Below, piece after piece: positions 41,371-50,498 of a stretch of 64,000 nucleotides of DNA (positions within the stretch are counted from its first letter, which is position 1; each line of letters starts with the position of its first letter). Origin of the DNA: DATHZQ01 sp965216945 (GTDB lineage Bacteria > Actinomycetota > Acidimicrobiia > Spongiisociales > UBA5794). Below the pieces are notes generated by a model, which was not told the DNA's origin, ran no database searches, and saw only the letters and a list, made by a program, of their open reading frames with translations. The stretch spans positions 3,162,001 through 3,226,000 of the forward strand of contig CBDCGU010000003.1 of assembly GCA_965216945.1 (NCBI GenBank). The letters run 5' to 3'. Position numbers and translations under genes: made by a program.

Positions 41371-44300
41371 ATGACACAGATCAGAAGGCGATGGCTCGGG
41401 AGCCGCCGCGGCGTGTGGGGAAGCGTTCTCGTGCTGCTGCTGGCGGGATTCCTCATGTTCACATTCGCCGTACCTTCGGCGTCCGCCATACCGATAACCG
41501 TCGTGGACGACGCAGGTCCGGACGACGAGCCGGGACAGAAGGACCTCAACGAGTACACGGTCGACTTCGACTCTGGTATCGCCGACATCCTCCTGACGTG
41601 GAACTGGGACGTGATCTCGGTGTCCGGCGCCAACACGGGCGATGCATGTGCTCTGTTCGATACGGACAACGACGGCAACGCCAACTTCTCGCTATGTGTG
41701 ATTTGGGACAACGGTTCGTCCTATCAGACCACGCGGCTCTACGACTGTGGGGATGGCGCAGCCGACAAGTGCGACCAGCCGCGCAATCTGCTGGCCGAGG
41801 ACATGAACGGTGACGGCGACCTGCTCGACGCAGGTGAGGCGCTGATCGGCGGGCCGTACAACTCGACCTGCTCGCTCTCGACGGTGGCCGACACTTTCGG
41901 ACCGCGGGGTGGTAGCCCCCAGGCCGACACCGACTTCGACACCCAGGCGACGTGCAACATCGAGCTGGACGACTTCGGCGGCGGCGACGCTTTCTTGACC
42001 AACGTGTGTAGCTACCCGTCCCAGGTTCCCGGATCGGATCCGTCGGACTGCGTGGTCACGCCCAACAGCGGCTTCCTCACGATCGTCAAGGTCGCAGATC
42101 CGGACGACCCGAACACGACCTTCACCTTCGACCTCGGAGCCGGGCAGGCCGCCAACAACGGCGACACCAGCTTCTCGATCGATGGCAGCGGCTCGGTCGA
42201 CCTGATTGGGTTCGCCGCGGGCACGGACTACGACCTCAGTGAGGTTGTCCCTGCCGGATGGCAGCTCGACACGGCGTCGTGCGTCCTCAGCGACGGCACT
42301 GCGACCGGCACCTTCAGTGGAAACACCGTGACGGACTTCGAGATCCAGATCGGTCGCGAGACCACGTGTACGTTTGCCAACTCCGAGCTGGCGACGCTCA
42401 CGCTGGAGAAGACCGTGATCAATGACAATGGTGGTACTGCGGCGGCGTCGGATTGGACGCTGACAGCCGACGGCACGGGCTCCAACGACCTGTCGGGTCA
42501 GGGACCGAGCGTGAGTGGCTTCGTGCAGGCTGACGCGTTCACGTTGTCCGAAAGCGCAGTGACGGGCTACACGAACACGTCGCTGACCTGCGACGGCGGC
42601 ACCCTCGTCGGGGATCAGCTGACACTGGCTGCCGGCGACATCGTGACGTGCACGTTCGTCAATGACGATGATGCGCCGTCGTTGATCCTGGCCAAGGACG
42701 TTGTGAATGACAATGGTGGTACTGCGGTGGCGTCGGATTGGACGCTGTCTGCTGGTAGCAACGATGTGACGGGTTCGGTTGGTGGTGCCGTGGCGACGGA
42801 TCAGGCGGGGACGTATGACCTGTCTGAGTCGGGTCCGAGCAACTACACGAACACGTCGGTCACGTGTGACAACGGTGATGGTCCGGATTCGGTGACCATT
42901 GGTTTGGGTGAGACGGTGACGTGCACGTTCGTCAATGACGATGATGCGCCGTCGTTGATCCTGGCCAAGGACGTTGTGAATGACAATGGTGGTACTGCGG
43001 TGGCGTCGGATTGGACGCTGTCTGCTGGTAGCAACGATGTGACGGGTTCGGTTGGTGGTGCCGTGGCGACGGATCAGGCGGGGACGTATGACCTGTCTGA
43101 GTCGGGTCCGAGCAACTACACGAACACGTCGGTCACGTGTGACAACGGTGATGGTCCGGATTCGGTGACCATTGGTTTGGGTGAGACGGTGACGTGCACG
43201 TTCGTCAATGACGATGATGCGCCGTCGTTGATCCTGGCCAAGGACGTTGTGAATGACAATGGTGGTACTGCGGTGGCGTCGGATTGGACGCTGTCTGCTG
43301 GTAGCAACGATGTGACGGGTTCGGTTGGTGGTGCCGTGGCGACGGATCAGGCGGGGACGTATGACCTGTCTGAGTCGGGTCCGAGCAACTACACGAACAC
43401 GTCGGTCACGTGTGACAACGGTGATGGTCCGGATTCGGTGACCATTGGTTTGGGTGAGACGGTGACGTGCACGTTCGTCAATGACGATGATGCGCCGTCG
43501 TTGATCCTGGCCAAGGACGTTGTGAATGACAATGGTGGTACTGCGGTGGCGTCGGATTGGACGCTGTCTGCTGGTAGCAACGATGTGACGGGTTCGGTTG
43601 GTGGTGCCGTGGCGACGGATCAGGCGGGGACGTATGACCTGTCTGAGTCGGGTCCGAGCAACTACACGAACACGTCGGTCACGTGTGACAACGGTGATGG
43701 TCCGGATTCGGTGACCATTGGTTTGGGTGAGACGGTGACGTGCACGTTCGTCAATGACGATGATGCGCCGTCGTTGATCCTGGCCAAGGACGTTGTGAAT
43801 GACAATGGTGGTACTGCGGTGGCGTCGGATTGGACGCTGTCTGCTGGTAGCAACGATGTGACGGGTTCGGTTGGTGGTGCCGTGGCGACGGATCAGGCGG
43901 GGACGTATGACCTGTCTGAGTCGGGTCCGAGCAACTACACGAACACGTCGGTCACGTGTGACAACGGTGATGGTCCGGATTCGGTGACCATTGGTTTGGG
44001 TGAGACGGTGACGTGCACGTTCGTCAATGACGATGATGCGCCGTCGTTGATCCTGGCCAAGGACGTTGTGAATGACAATGGTGGTACTGCGGTGGCGTCG
44101 GATTGGACGCTGTCTGCTGGTAGCAACGATGTGACGGGTTCGGTTGGTGGTGCCGTGGCGACGGATCAGGCGGGGACGTATGACCTGTCTGAGTCGGGTC
44201 CGAGCAACTACACGAACACGTCGGTCACGTGTGACAACGGTGATGGTCCGGATTCGGTGACCATTGGTTTGGGTGAGACGGTGACGTGCACGTTCGTCAA

Positions 44301-46320
44301 TGACGATGATGCGCCGTCGTTGATCCTGGCCAAGGACGTTGTGAATGACAATGGTGGTACTGCGGTGGCGTCGGATTGGACGCTGTCTGCTGGTAGCAAC
44401 GATGTGACGGGTTCGGTTGGTGGTGCCGTGGCGACGGATCAGGCGGGGACGTATGACCTGTCTGAGTCGGGTCCGAGCAACTACACGAACACGTCGGTCA
44501 CGTGTGACAACGGTGATGGTCCGGATTCGGTGACCATTGGTTTGGGTGAGACGGTGACGTGCACGTTCGTCAATGACGATGATGCGCCGTCGTTGATCCT
44601 GGCCAAGGACGTTGTGAATGACAATGGTGGTACTGCGGTGGCGTCGGATTGGACGCTGTCTGCTGGTAGCAACGATGTGACGGGTTCGGTTGGTGGTGCC
44701 GTGGCGACGGATCAGGCGGGGACGTATGACCTGTCTGAGTCGGGTCCGAGCAACTACACGAACACGTCGGTCACGTGTGACAACGGTGATGGTCCGGATT
44801 CGGTGACCATTGGTTTGGGTGAGACGGTGACGTGCACGTTCGTCAATGACGATGATGCGCCGTCGTTGATCCTGGCCAAGGACGTTGTGAATGACAATGG
44901 TGGTACTGCGGTGGCGTCGGATTGGACGCTGTCTGCTGGTAGCAACGATGTGACGGGTTCGGTTGGTGGTGCCGTGGCGACGGATCAGGCGGGGACGTAT
45001 GACCTGTCTGAGTCGGGTCCGAGCAACTACACGAACACGTCGGTCACGTGTGACAACGGTGATGGTCCGGATTCGGTGACCATTGGTTTGGGTGAGACGG
45101 TGACGTGCACGTTCGTCAATGACGATGATGCGCCGTCGCTCACGCTCGTCAAGGTCGTGGACAACGGGGCCAACCCAGGCGGCACGGCGACCGAAGCGGA
45201 CTTCACGCTCATCGCGACCGGCCCGACAGGGTTCTCCGGTGTGGGTCCGACCGTGAACAACGGCGTCAGCTTCGATGCCGGCACCTACGACCTGTCGGAG
45301 ACCGGCCCTGCCGGCTATCTGGCGAGCGATTGGGTGTGCGTCGGCGGCGGAAACCAGACCGACGGCGACACGGTCGAGATCGGGCTCGGCGAGGACGTCA
45401 CCTGCACCATCACCAACACGGCGATGGGCATGGTGAGCCTCCTCAAGCTCACCAACGGTGTCGAGAACCAGACCATGACGTGGAACTTCACGCTCACGGG
45501 TCCGGGGGTCGACGAGAGCGACTCGTCTCCGCCGACGACCGTGGACTTCGGCGGGGTCAAGCTGATCCCGGGCGAGGAGTACACGCTGTGCGAGACCGGG
45601 ATCCCGGCAGGTTGGACGCTGGAGTGGCAGGTGGATACCGACGGTGACGGCGTTCCCGACACGATCATCCCGATGGTGGCGGGCGTCAACAACGACGCCG
45701 TTGATCCGGCCACAGGCTACAGCCGTGTGTACGACCCGAACTTCGTGGAAGGTCAGCAGACGTCGAACGACACCCGTTGTGTGAACTTCGTGGTCGACGT
45801 CGGAGAGACGCTGGCGTTCCAGATCGACAACCAGTTCCCGGGCGGGGAACCCCGCACCATCGGGTTCTGGAAGAACTGGAACACCTGCACAGGTGGCAAC
45901 CAGCCCACGACGGCTGCAAACAACGGCGGCCCCGGTGCCGGCTGGTTCATCCTCGATGACCTGCTGAACAACCCCGGATACACGATCGGTGTCTTGCAGT
46001 TGGATGGTTCGGACTGTGAGGACGCGGTCGACATCCTGGACAAGCGCGACATCCAGAACGGGAAGAAGAAGGCGAGCGACGCAGCATACGGGCTGGCGGC
46101 CCAGCTGCTCGCCGCACAGCTCAACCTCTCGGCGGGTGCCGAGACCTGCCAAGCGGTCGTCGATGCGGTGAACGCCGGTCAGACGCTTCTGGCCGACATC
46201 GGATTCGACGGCACCGGCGACTACTTCAAGGGCAAGGACAAGAACTCGCCCCAGAAGCAGGAAGCCAACGAGCTGGCGGCCATCCTCGACGCCTACAACA
46301 ACGGAGACCTCTGCGGCTAG
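41371..46320 (+). CDS. Giant secreted repeat protein with SpaA/CnaB-like domains
   Basis: 1649-aa exported protein. Seen: ATG 41371 after GGGGAGG, signal peptide ending VPSASA, an N-terminal Cys- and Asp-rich region, an early divergent repeat, nine identical 91-aa repeats (from about residue 431 to 1249), one further divergent repeat, and a C-terminal region with TIGFWKNW and paired Cys. Each repeat has the pattern LAKDVVNDN...YDLSES...VTCDNG...VTCTFVN of prealbumin-like surface domains: a Lys and an Asn placed for an internal isopeptide bond with the nearby Glu, and two Cys. No sortase motif or C-terminal membrane anchor, so it is probably released or wall-bound otherwise. Codons in the repeats are visibly less GC-rich than in the flanks. 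Likely adhesin or surface-layer role; not proven. Confidence 0.87.
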   Translation: MTQIRRRWLGSRRGVWGSVLVLLLAGFLMFTFAVPSASAIPITVVDDAGPDDEPGQKDLNEYTVDFDSGIADILLTWNWDVISVSGANTGDACALFDTDNDGNANFSLCVIWDNGSSYQTTRLYDCGDGAADKCDQPRNLLAEDMNGDGDLLDAGEALIGGPYNSTCSLSTVADTFGPRGGSPQADTDFDTQATCNIELDDFGGGDAFLTNVCSYPSQVPGSDPSDCVVTPNSGFLTIVKVADPDDPNTTFTFDLGAGQAANNGDTSFSIDGSGSVDLIGFAAGTDYDLSEVVPAGWQLDTASCVLSDGTATGTFSGNTVTDFEIQIGRETTCTFANSELATLTLEKTVINDNGGTAAASDWTLTADGTGSNDLSGQGPSVSGFVQADAFTLSESAVTGYTNTSLTCDGGTLVGDQLTLAAGDIVTCTFVNDDDAPSLILAKDVVNDNGGTAVASDWTLSAGSNDVTGSVGGAVATDQAGTYDLSESGPSNYTNTSVTCDNGDGPDSVTIGLGETVTCTFVNDDDAPSLILAKDVVNDNGGTAVASDWTLSAGSNDVTGSVGGAVATDQAGTYDLSESGPSNYTNTSVTCDNGDGPDSVTIGLGETVTCTFVNDDDAPSLILAKDVVNDNGGTAVASDWTLSAGSNDVTGSVGGAVATDQAGTYDLSESGPSNYTNTSVTCDNGDGPDSVTIGLGETVTCTFVNDDDAPSLILAKDVVNDNGGTAVASDWTLSAGSNDVTGSVGGAVATDQAGTYDLSESGPSNYTNTSVTCDNGDGPDSVTIGLGETVTCTFVNDDDAPSLILAKDVVNDNGGTAVASDWTLSAGSNDVTGSVGGAVATDQAGTYDLSESGPSNYTNTSVTCDNGDGPDSVTIGLGETVTCTFVNDDDAPSLILAKDVVNDNGGTAVASDWTLSAGSNDVTGSVGGAVATDQAGTYDLSESGPSNYTNTSVTCDNGDGPDSVTIGLGETVTCTFVNDDDAPSLILAKDVVNDNGGTAVASDWTLSAGSNDVTGSVGGAVATDQAGTYDLSESGPSNYTNTSVTCDNGDGPDSVTIGLGETVTCTFVNDDDAPSLILAKDVVNDNGGTAVASDWTLSAGSNDVTGSVGGAVATDQAGTYDLSESGPSNYTNTSVTCDNGDGPDSVTIGLGETVTCTFVNDDDAPSLILAKDVVNDNGGTAVASDWTLSAGSNDVTGSVGGAVATDQAGTYDLSESGPSNYTNTSVTCDNGDGPDSVTIGLGETVTCTFVNDDDAPSLTLVKVVDNGANPGGTATEADFTLIATGPTGFSGVGPTVNNGVSFDAGTYDLSETGPAGYLASDWVCVGGGNQTDGDTVEIGLGEDVTCTITNTAMGMVSLLKLTNGVENQTMTWNFTLTGPGVDESDSSPPTTVDFGGVKLIPGEEYTLCETGIPAGWTLEWQVDTDGDGVPDTIIPMVAGVNNDAVDPATGYSRVYDPNFVEGQQTSNDTRCVNFVVDVGETLAFQIDNQFPGGEPRTIGFWKNWNTCTGGNQPTTAANNGGPGAGWFILDDLLNNPGYTIGVLQLDGSDCEDAVDILDKRDIQNGKKKASDAAYGLAAQLLAAQLNLSAGAETCQAVVDAVNAGQTLLADIGFDGTGDYFKGKDKNSPQKQEANELAAILDAYNNGDLCG
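42661..45138 (+). repeat. Nine identical 273-bp tandem repeats plus a 21-bp stub
   Basis: Units begin at 42661, 42934, 43207, 43480, 43753, 44026, 44299, 44572 and 44845; the stub is 45118-45138. The copies I compared line by line are the same at the DNA level including silent sites, so they arose very recently or are kept alike by gene conversion. Period is in frame (91 codons). Confidence 0.97.
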
Positions 46321-46348
46321 TTGTCTGGACGTAGAGCAAGCAACCACA

Positions 46349-46374
46349 GGGGCCCGGGATCGATCCCGGGCCCC
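46349..46374 (+). terminator. Perfect palindromic terminator after the giant gene
   Basis: GGGGCCCGGGATC and its exact complement, 26 bp, 28 bp beyond the stop. Very stable; no U-run. Confidence 0.87.
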
Positions 46375-47380
46375 TCGCTCGTGGACTGATGTCGCCTGAT
46401 GATCGAATGGTTGGTGGGTCGGCACCATGCGACCGAGACGGTTCGGCACCCCTTGCGAGCAGTACACGCCGAAGCGCCTGGGGTTCATCAATATTGACGA
46501 TGACGCCAGCGACGCCCTGAGCCCACGATGGCAGCGATCCGGTAGCGCCGGGTTCAGCCAGCCAGAAGGTGAACCCGTCAGCCACTCGGTCTTGTCGCCG
46601 GCATTGTGCCGGTGGCGGGCGGATCACGCAGGTAGGGCGGCCGGACGACCGGCCGGACGTGAGACCCCAACGGGCGCAAGCACTCTCCGCAAGCGTCACC
46701 AGGGGGAGGAGGAGCTGATGCGGCGAGAAGGAGTCTCGATCTCCATGTCTCGTGATGCGCTGATGGCGGTCCCGATGGCCGCAGCTCTTCCCCAGATCGC
46801 GGTGCGTATCGGACGAGGATCCGATGCCGCGGGCGCCGTTCCTTCCCCCGGCGCACCCTCGGGAACCGCGGCTGGCGTATCTGTAGCCGATGCCGTGAGC
46901 TCGGTCACGTCCCCGTTCGCTCGCACGTCGCAACGGGACGTGCTGAGTGTCGTGCGCCCCTACGGCAATACCCGGGGCCTCGTCTCCGGCGGACTCTTCC
47001 CCTCCGTCGAAGACGAGGCCGCCCCGGGGACTCCACCCTCTTAGTGGCCCGTCGCCCAAATAGCTGCGTGGTCTCCCCGGCCCTCGACGCCGCCGGCTGC
47101 GACCTCGCGAACTGGCGTACGCCGGTTCGTCGGCAGGTTTCCTGCGGAAACTGCGACGTGCCGCTTGCGGCACGCCTCGACGCATTGCCCGAATGCGCCT
47201 TCGTCCTGCGTCCTTGCCGGTCGACGCCGATGCCTCGGGGACAGCGCGGCATCAATTGCGCGACGGACCACTAGCGCTTTCCACCCGATCCGAGCAACGC
47301 CGACAGACGCGTTGCATGCGTCAGTCGCCTTGCGCAAGCGTTAGCGTGCAAACATCGACACGGTGGAAAGGGTTCGCTCC
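46375..47380. other. 1-kb spacer between giant gene and aminotransferase
   Basis: No clear gene apart from a weak small frame at 46718. Hairpins: GGCCGG-ACGA-CCGGCC (near 46640-46658), GTGCCGC-TT-GCGGCAC (47158-47173) and GACGC/GCGTC (near 47299-47315). I see no tRNA, insertion sequence or known riboswitch. Confidence 0.5.
46718..47044 (+). CDS. Small hypothetical protein (doubtful)
   Basis: 108-aa frame with an unusually good ribosome site (GGGGGAGGAGGAG) just before ATG 46718. The protein is Ala/Ser/Gly/Pro-rich with no membrane segment, signal peptide or family pattern that I recognise. The ribosome site is the only real support; chance in GC-rich DNA is possible. Confidence 0.3.
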   Translation: MRREGVSISMSRDALMAVPMAAALPQIAVRIGRGSDAAGAVPSPGAPSGTAAGVSVADAVSSVTSPFARTSQRDVLSVVRPYGNTRGLVSGGLFPSVEDEAAPGTPPS

Positions 47381-48673
47381 ATGGGTATCCACGCTGATCT
47401 GCTGACTCGGCACCGGGAGGTGCTGCCGTCCTGGCTGGCGCTGTACTACGACGAGCCGATCGCGCTCGTCGACGGCGACGGGCGCCATGTGTGGGACGCC
47501 GAGGGCAACCGGTATCTGGATTTCTTCGGGGGCATCCTCACCACGATGTCGGGCTACAAGGTCCCAGAGGTCGTCGAGGCCATCAAAGCCCAGGCCGACA
47601 AGATGCTGCACACCTCGACGCTCTATCTGATCGAATCCCAGATCGAGCTCGCCGAGAAGATCGCCGAGCTGTCCGGCATCCCCGACGCCAAGGTCTTCTT
47701 CACGAACTCCGGGACCGAAGCCAACGACACGGCACTCATGATGGCGACGCAGTACCGCCGCTCGAACCAGGTGCTGGCGATGCGGAACAGCTACCACGGA
47801 AAGTCGCACTCGACGGTTGCCATCACGGGGAACAAGTCCTGGTCGGCAACCTCGCTGTCGCCATTCCAGACGACCTACGTGCACAGCGGATACAGGTACC
47901 GCAGCCCGTTCGGTCATCTGCCCGACGACGAGTACATCGAAGCCTGCCGGGACGACCTGCGTGATCTGCTGGCGATCGCCACGGCCGGCGACGTTGCGTG
48001 CCTCATCGCCGAGCCCATCCAAGGTGTCGGCGGGTTCGCCACACCACCGGACGGGTTCTACGGCCGGCTCGAGGAGGTGCTCGATGAGCACGGCATCCTC
48101 TTCATCTCCGACGAAGTGCAGACGGGGTGGGGCCGCACCGGGGAGAACTTCTGGGGATACCAGGCACACGGAGTGACACCCGACCTCCTGACGTTCGCCA
48201 AAGGGCTCGGTAACGGGCTTGCGATGGCGGGCGTCGTCGGCACGAGCGAGATCATCGACTGCATTCCCGCCAACTCGATTTCGACGTTCGGCGGCAACCC
48301 CTTGTCGACCGCCGGAGCACTCGCCAACCTCGACTACATCCTGGAGCACGACCTGCAGACGAACGCCTACAAGGTCGGCCAGCAGCTCCAGGATGGCTTC
48401 CACCATCTCGCCCAAGACGTGCCCAACATCGGCGACGTGCGGGGAAAGGGCCTCATGCTCGGCATGGAGTTCGTCGTGCCGGGCACAAAGGACCCCGACG
48501 CTCGGACGACCACACGGGTGATGGAGGAGGCCAAGGCGGGTGGGCTGCTCATCGGCAAGGGCGGGCTCCACGGCAACGTGCTGCGTATCGCACCGCCCCT
48601 CAGCGTCACCACGGAAGAGGCCGAGGACGGCCTGGGTCTCCTCGGCGAAGCGGTGCGGCGGGCCACCGAGTAG
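47381..48673 (+). CDS. Class III aminotransferase (AGXT2/beta-alanine type)
   Basis: PLP enzyme predicted to move the amino group of beta-alanine (or alanine) to an oxo-acid, giving malonate semialdehyde. Seen: YLDFFGGILTTMSGY, FFTNSGTEANDTALMMA, HGKSHSTVAITG, LIAEPIQGVGGFATPPDGFY, FISDEVQTGWGRTGENFWG and the PLP Lys in TFAKGLGNGLAMAG. 430 aa. ATG 47381 is used, with GGAAAGGG upstream; a GTG six codons before is possible. Followed by dihydropyrimidinase (48846) and semialdehyde dehydrogenase (50499), which places it at the beta-alanine step of pyrimidine breakdown. Alanine-glyoxylate transaminase is the alternative. Confidence 0.85.
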   Translation: MGIHADLLTRHREVLPSWLALYYDEPIALVDGDGRHVWDAEGNRYLDFFGGILTTMSGYKVPEVVEAIKAQADKMLHTSTLYLIESQIELAEKIAELSGIPDAKVFFTNSGTEANDTALMMATQYRRSNQVLAMRNSYHGKSHSTVAITGNKSWSATSLSPFQTTYVHSGYRYRSPFGHLPDDEYIEACRDDLRDLLAIATAGDVACLIAEPIQGVGGFATPPDGFYGRLEEVLDEHGILFISDEVQTGWGRTGENFWGYQAHGVTPDLLTFAKGLGNGLAMAGVVGTSEIIDCIPANSISTFGGNPLSTAGALANLDYILEHDLQTNAYKVGQQLQDGFHHLAQDVPNIGDVRGKGLMLGMEFVVPGTKDPDARTTTRVMEEAKAGGLLIGKGGLHGNVLRIAPPLSVTTEEAEDGLGLLGEAVRRATE

Positions 48674-48845
48674 ATGGGGAGCCGGCGGTCGTCGACCCCT
48701 GAGAGCGTTCTTCCGGGCCGCCCCGGCCCGGCCGCCTGCCCACGTCCGGCTCCGCCCGCGGGAGCCACCGGGCGAAGACGGGGGCGGTATCCGGCTCGGT
48801 AGTATCGGTGGGGCGAACGATCGCCCGCATATGAAGGGAGCCGCC

Positions 48846-50312
48846 ATGGCGAGGACGCTCATCAAGGGAGGAACGGTCGTCACCGCGACCGAGACCACCG
48901 AGGCCGACGTACTCATCGACGGTGAGAAGATCGTTGCCATCTACGCACGCGGCGCCGAAGGGGTGCTGGCCGGTCTCGCCGAGACGGCCGTCGAGCTCGG
49001 AGCCGACGCCGTCATCGATGCGACCGGCAAATACCTCATCCCGGGTGCCATCGACGTGCACACCCACTTCGATCTTCCCTTCGGCGGCACCTACGTCTCG
49101 GACGACTTCGAGACGGGGACCCGGGCCGCGGCGCATGGCGGGACCACCACGATCGTGGACTTCGCCGTCCAGGTGAAGGGCGAGCGGATCATGGACGGAT
49201 TCGCCAACTGGATGGCCAAGGCAGAAGGCAATTGCGCCATCGACTACGGCTTCCACATGATCGTCGGCGACGTCAACGACGAGACGCTCAAGGAGATGGA
49301 CGCCATCGTCGACGAGGGCGTCACCAGCTTCAAGCTGTTCATGGCGTACCCGGGCGTCCTGTACTCCGATGACGGCGAGATCTTCCGTGCGATGCAGCAG
49401 GCCGCCGACAGCGGGACGACGATCATGATGCACGCCGAGAACGGCATCGCGATCGACGTGCTGCGGGAGCAGGCCGTGCAGCGGGGGCAGACCGATCCCA
49501 AGTACCACACCACGACGCGCCCACCCACGACCGAGTCGGAGGCGGTGCATCGTGCGATCACGCTGGCCGAGCTGGCCGGGTGCCCGCTGTACGTCGTGCA
49601 CATGTCGGCGAAGGAGGCCGTCGTCGAGCTGACCCGTGCGCGAGACCGCGGCGCCAATGTCTTCGGTGAGACGTGTCCGCACTACATGATCCTCGACTGG
49701 GAGGATCATGTGGCGGCGCCGGGATTCGAAGGCGCCAAGTATGTGTGTTCGACACCCATCCGCCCGCGCTCCGAAGGCCACCAGGAGTACCTGTGGAACG
49801 CCCTTGCCCGTGGCGACCTGCAGATCGTCTCGACCGACCACGCCGGCTTCTTCTACGACGACGACCTCGACGGGCCCCGCAAGCTCGGCAGGCAGAAGCG
49901 GCTCGGCGAGGGCAATTTCACGCTCATCCCGAACGGGTTGCCGGGCGTGGAGGAGCGGCTCAATGTGATGTACCAGGCGGGAGTCGTCGAAGGGCGCATC
50001 GGCCTCAACCGATGGGTGGAGCTGTGTTGCACCAACCCGGCGAAGATGTTCGGCATGTACCCCAAGAAGGGTGCCATCGCGATCGGCAGCGACGCCGACA
50101 TCGTGGTCTACGACCCCAATGCTCCGTTCACCTACAGCGCCGACACGATCCACATGAACGTCGATTACACGGCGTATGACGGCATGGAGATCTCGGGCCG
50201 GCCCGTCACGGTCATCTCCCGCGGCAAAGTGGTCGTCGACCAGGGCAACTACGTAGGGACGAAAGGCGACGGCCAGTACCTGCAGCGCGGCCCGAGCCAG
50301 ATGCTGATCTGA
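48846..50312 (+). CDS. hydA: Dihydropyrimidinase (D-hydantoinase)
   Basis: Zinc amidohydrolase opening the ring of dihydrouracil or dihydrothymine. Seen: first metal motif DVHTHFDLPFGG, the carboxylated Lys in SFKLFMAYPG, metal His in MMHAENG and YVVHMSA, and Asp in STDHAGFFY. Also TIRPRSEGHQ-type region (TPIRPRSEGHQEYLW). 488 aa, normal. ATG 48846 follows GAAGGGAGCC. A hairpin GGGCGA/UCGCCC sits about 20 bp before the start and TAGTAT near 48798 is a possible -10. Confidence 0.93.
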   Translation: MARTLIKGGTVVTATETTEADVLIDGEKIVAIYARGAEGVLAGLAETAVELGADAVIDATGKYLIPGAIDVHTHFDLPFGGTYVSDDFETGTRAAAHGGTTTIVDFAVQVKGERIMDGFANWMAKAEGNCAIDYGFHMIVGDVNDETLKEMDAIVDEGVTSFKLFMAYPGVLYSDDGEIFRAMQQAADSGTTIMMHAENGIAIDVLREQAVQRGQTDPKYHTTTRPPTTESEAVHRAITLAELAGCPLYVVHMSAKEAVVELTRARDRGANVFGETCPHYMILDWEDHVAAPGFEGAKYVCSTPIRPRSEGHQEYLWNALARGDLQIVSTDHAGFFYDDDLDGPRKLGRQKRLGEGNFTLIPNGLPGVEERLNVMYQAGVVEGRIGLNRWVELCCTNPAKMFGMYPKKGAIAIGSDADIVVYDPNAPFTYSADTIHMNVDYTAYDGMEISGRPVTVISRGKVVVDQGNYVGTKGDGQYLQRGPSQMLI

Positions 50313-50396
50313 CGGTGCCGAGGGCGCCGGCGATGCTGGCGCTCGGAGGCGTTCCGCCGATCGCACCGGTGGCAGTCGCCCGCGGCCGTGCCGTCT

Positions 50397-50415
50397 CGCC
50401 GGCCGGTGGCCGGCG
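50397..50415 (+). terminator. Hairpin terminator after dihydropyrimidinase
   Basis: Perfect 8-bp stem CGCCGGCC/GGCCGGCG with a 3-nt loop, 85 bp after the hydA stop and before mmsA. Confidence 0.55.
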
Positions 50416-50498
50416 CTGCCGGTGCGGCCTCCATCGGCCGCCGCATCGCGTGACATACTGAGCGGTACGTACCGCCTGGGCGAGCTTGGAGCATCCCG

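Noticed and set aside
42843..45284. Nine small minus-strand frames spaced 273 bp
   Set aside because: Pure echoes of the tandem repeat.
41692..46491. 1599-codon open frame antisense to the giant repeat gene
   Set aside because: It mirrors the 273-bp repeats on the other strand; Arg/His/Thr-rich without family features, while the plus strand has signal peptide, ribosome site and known domain type.
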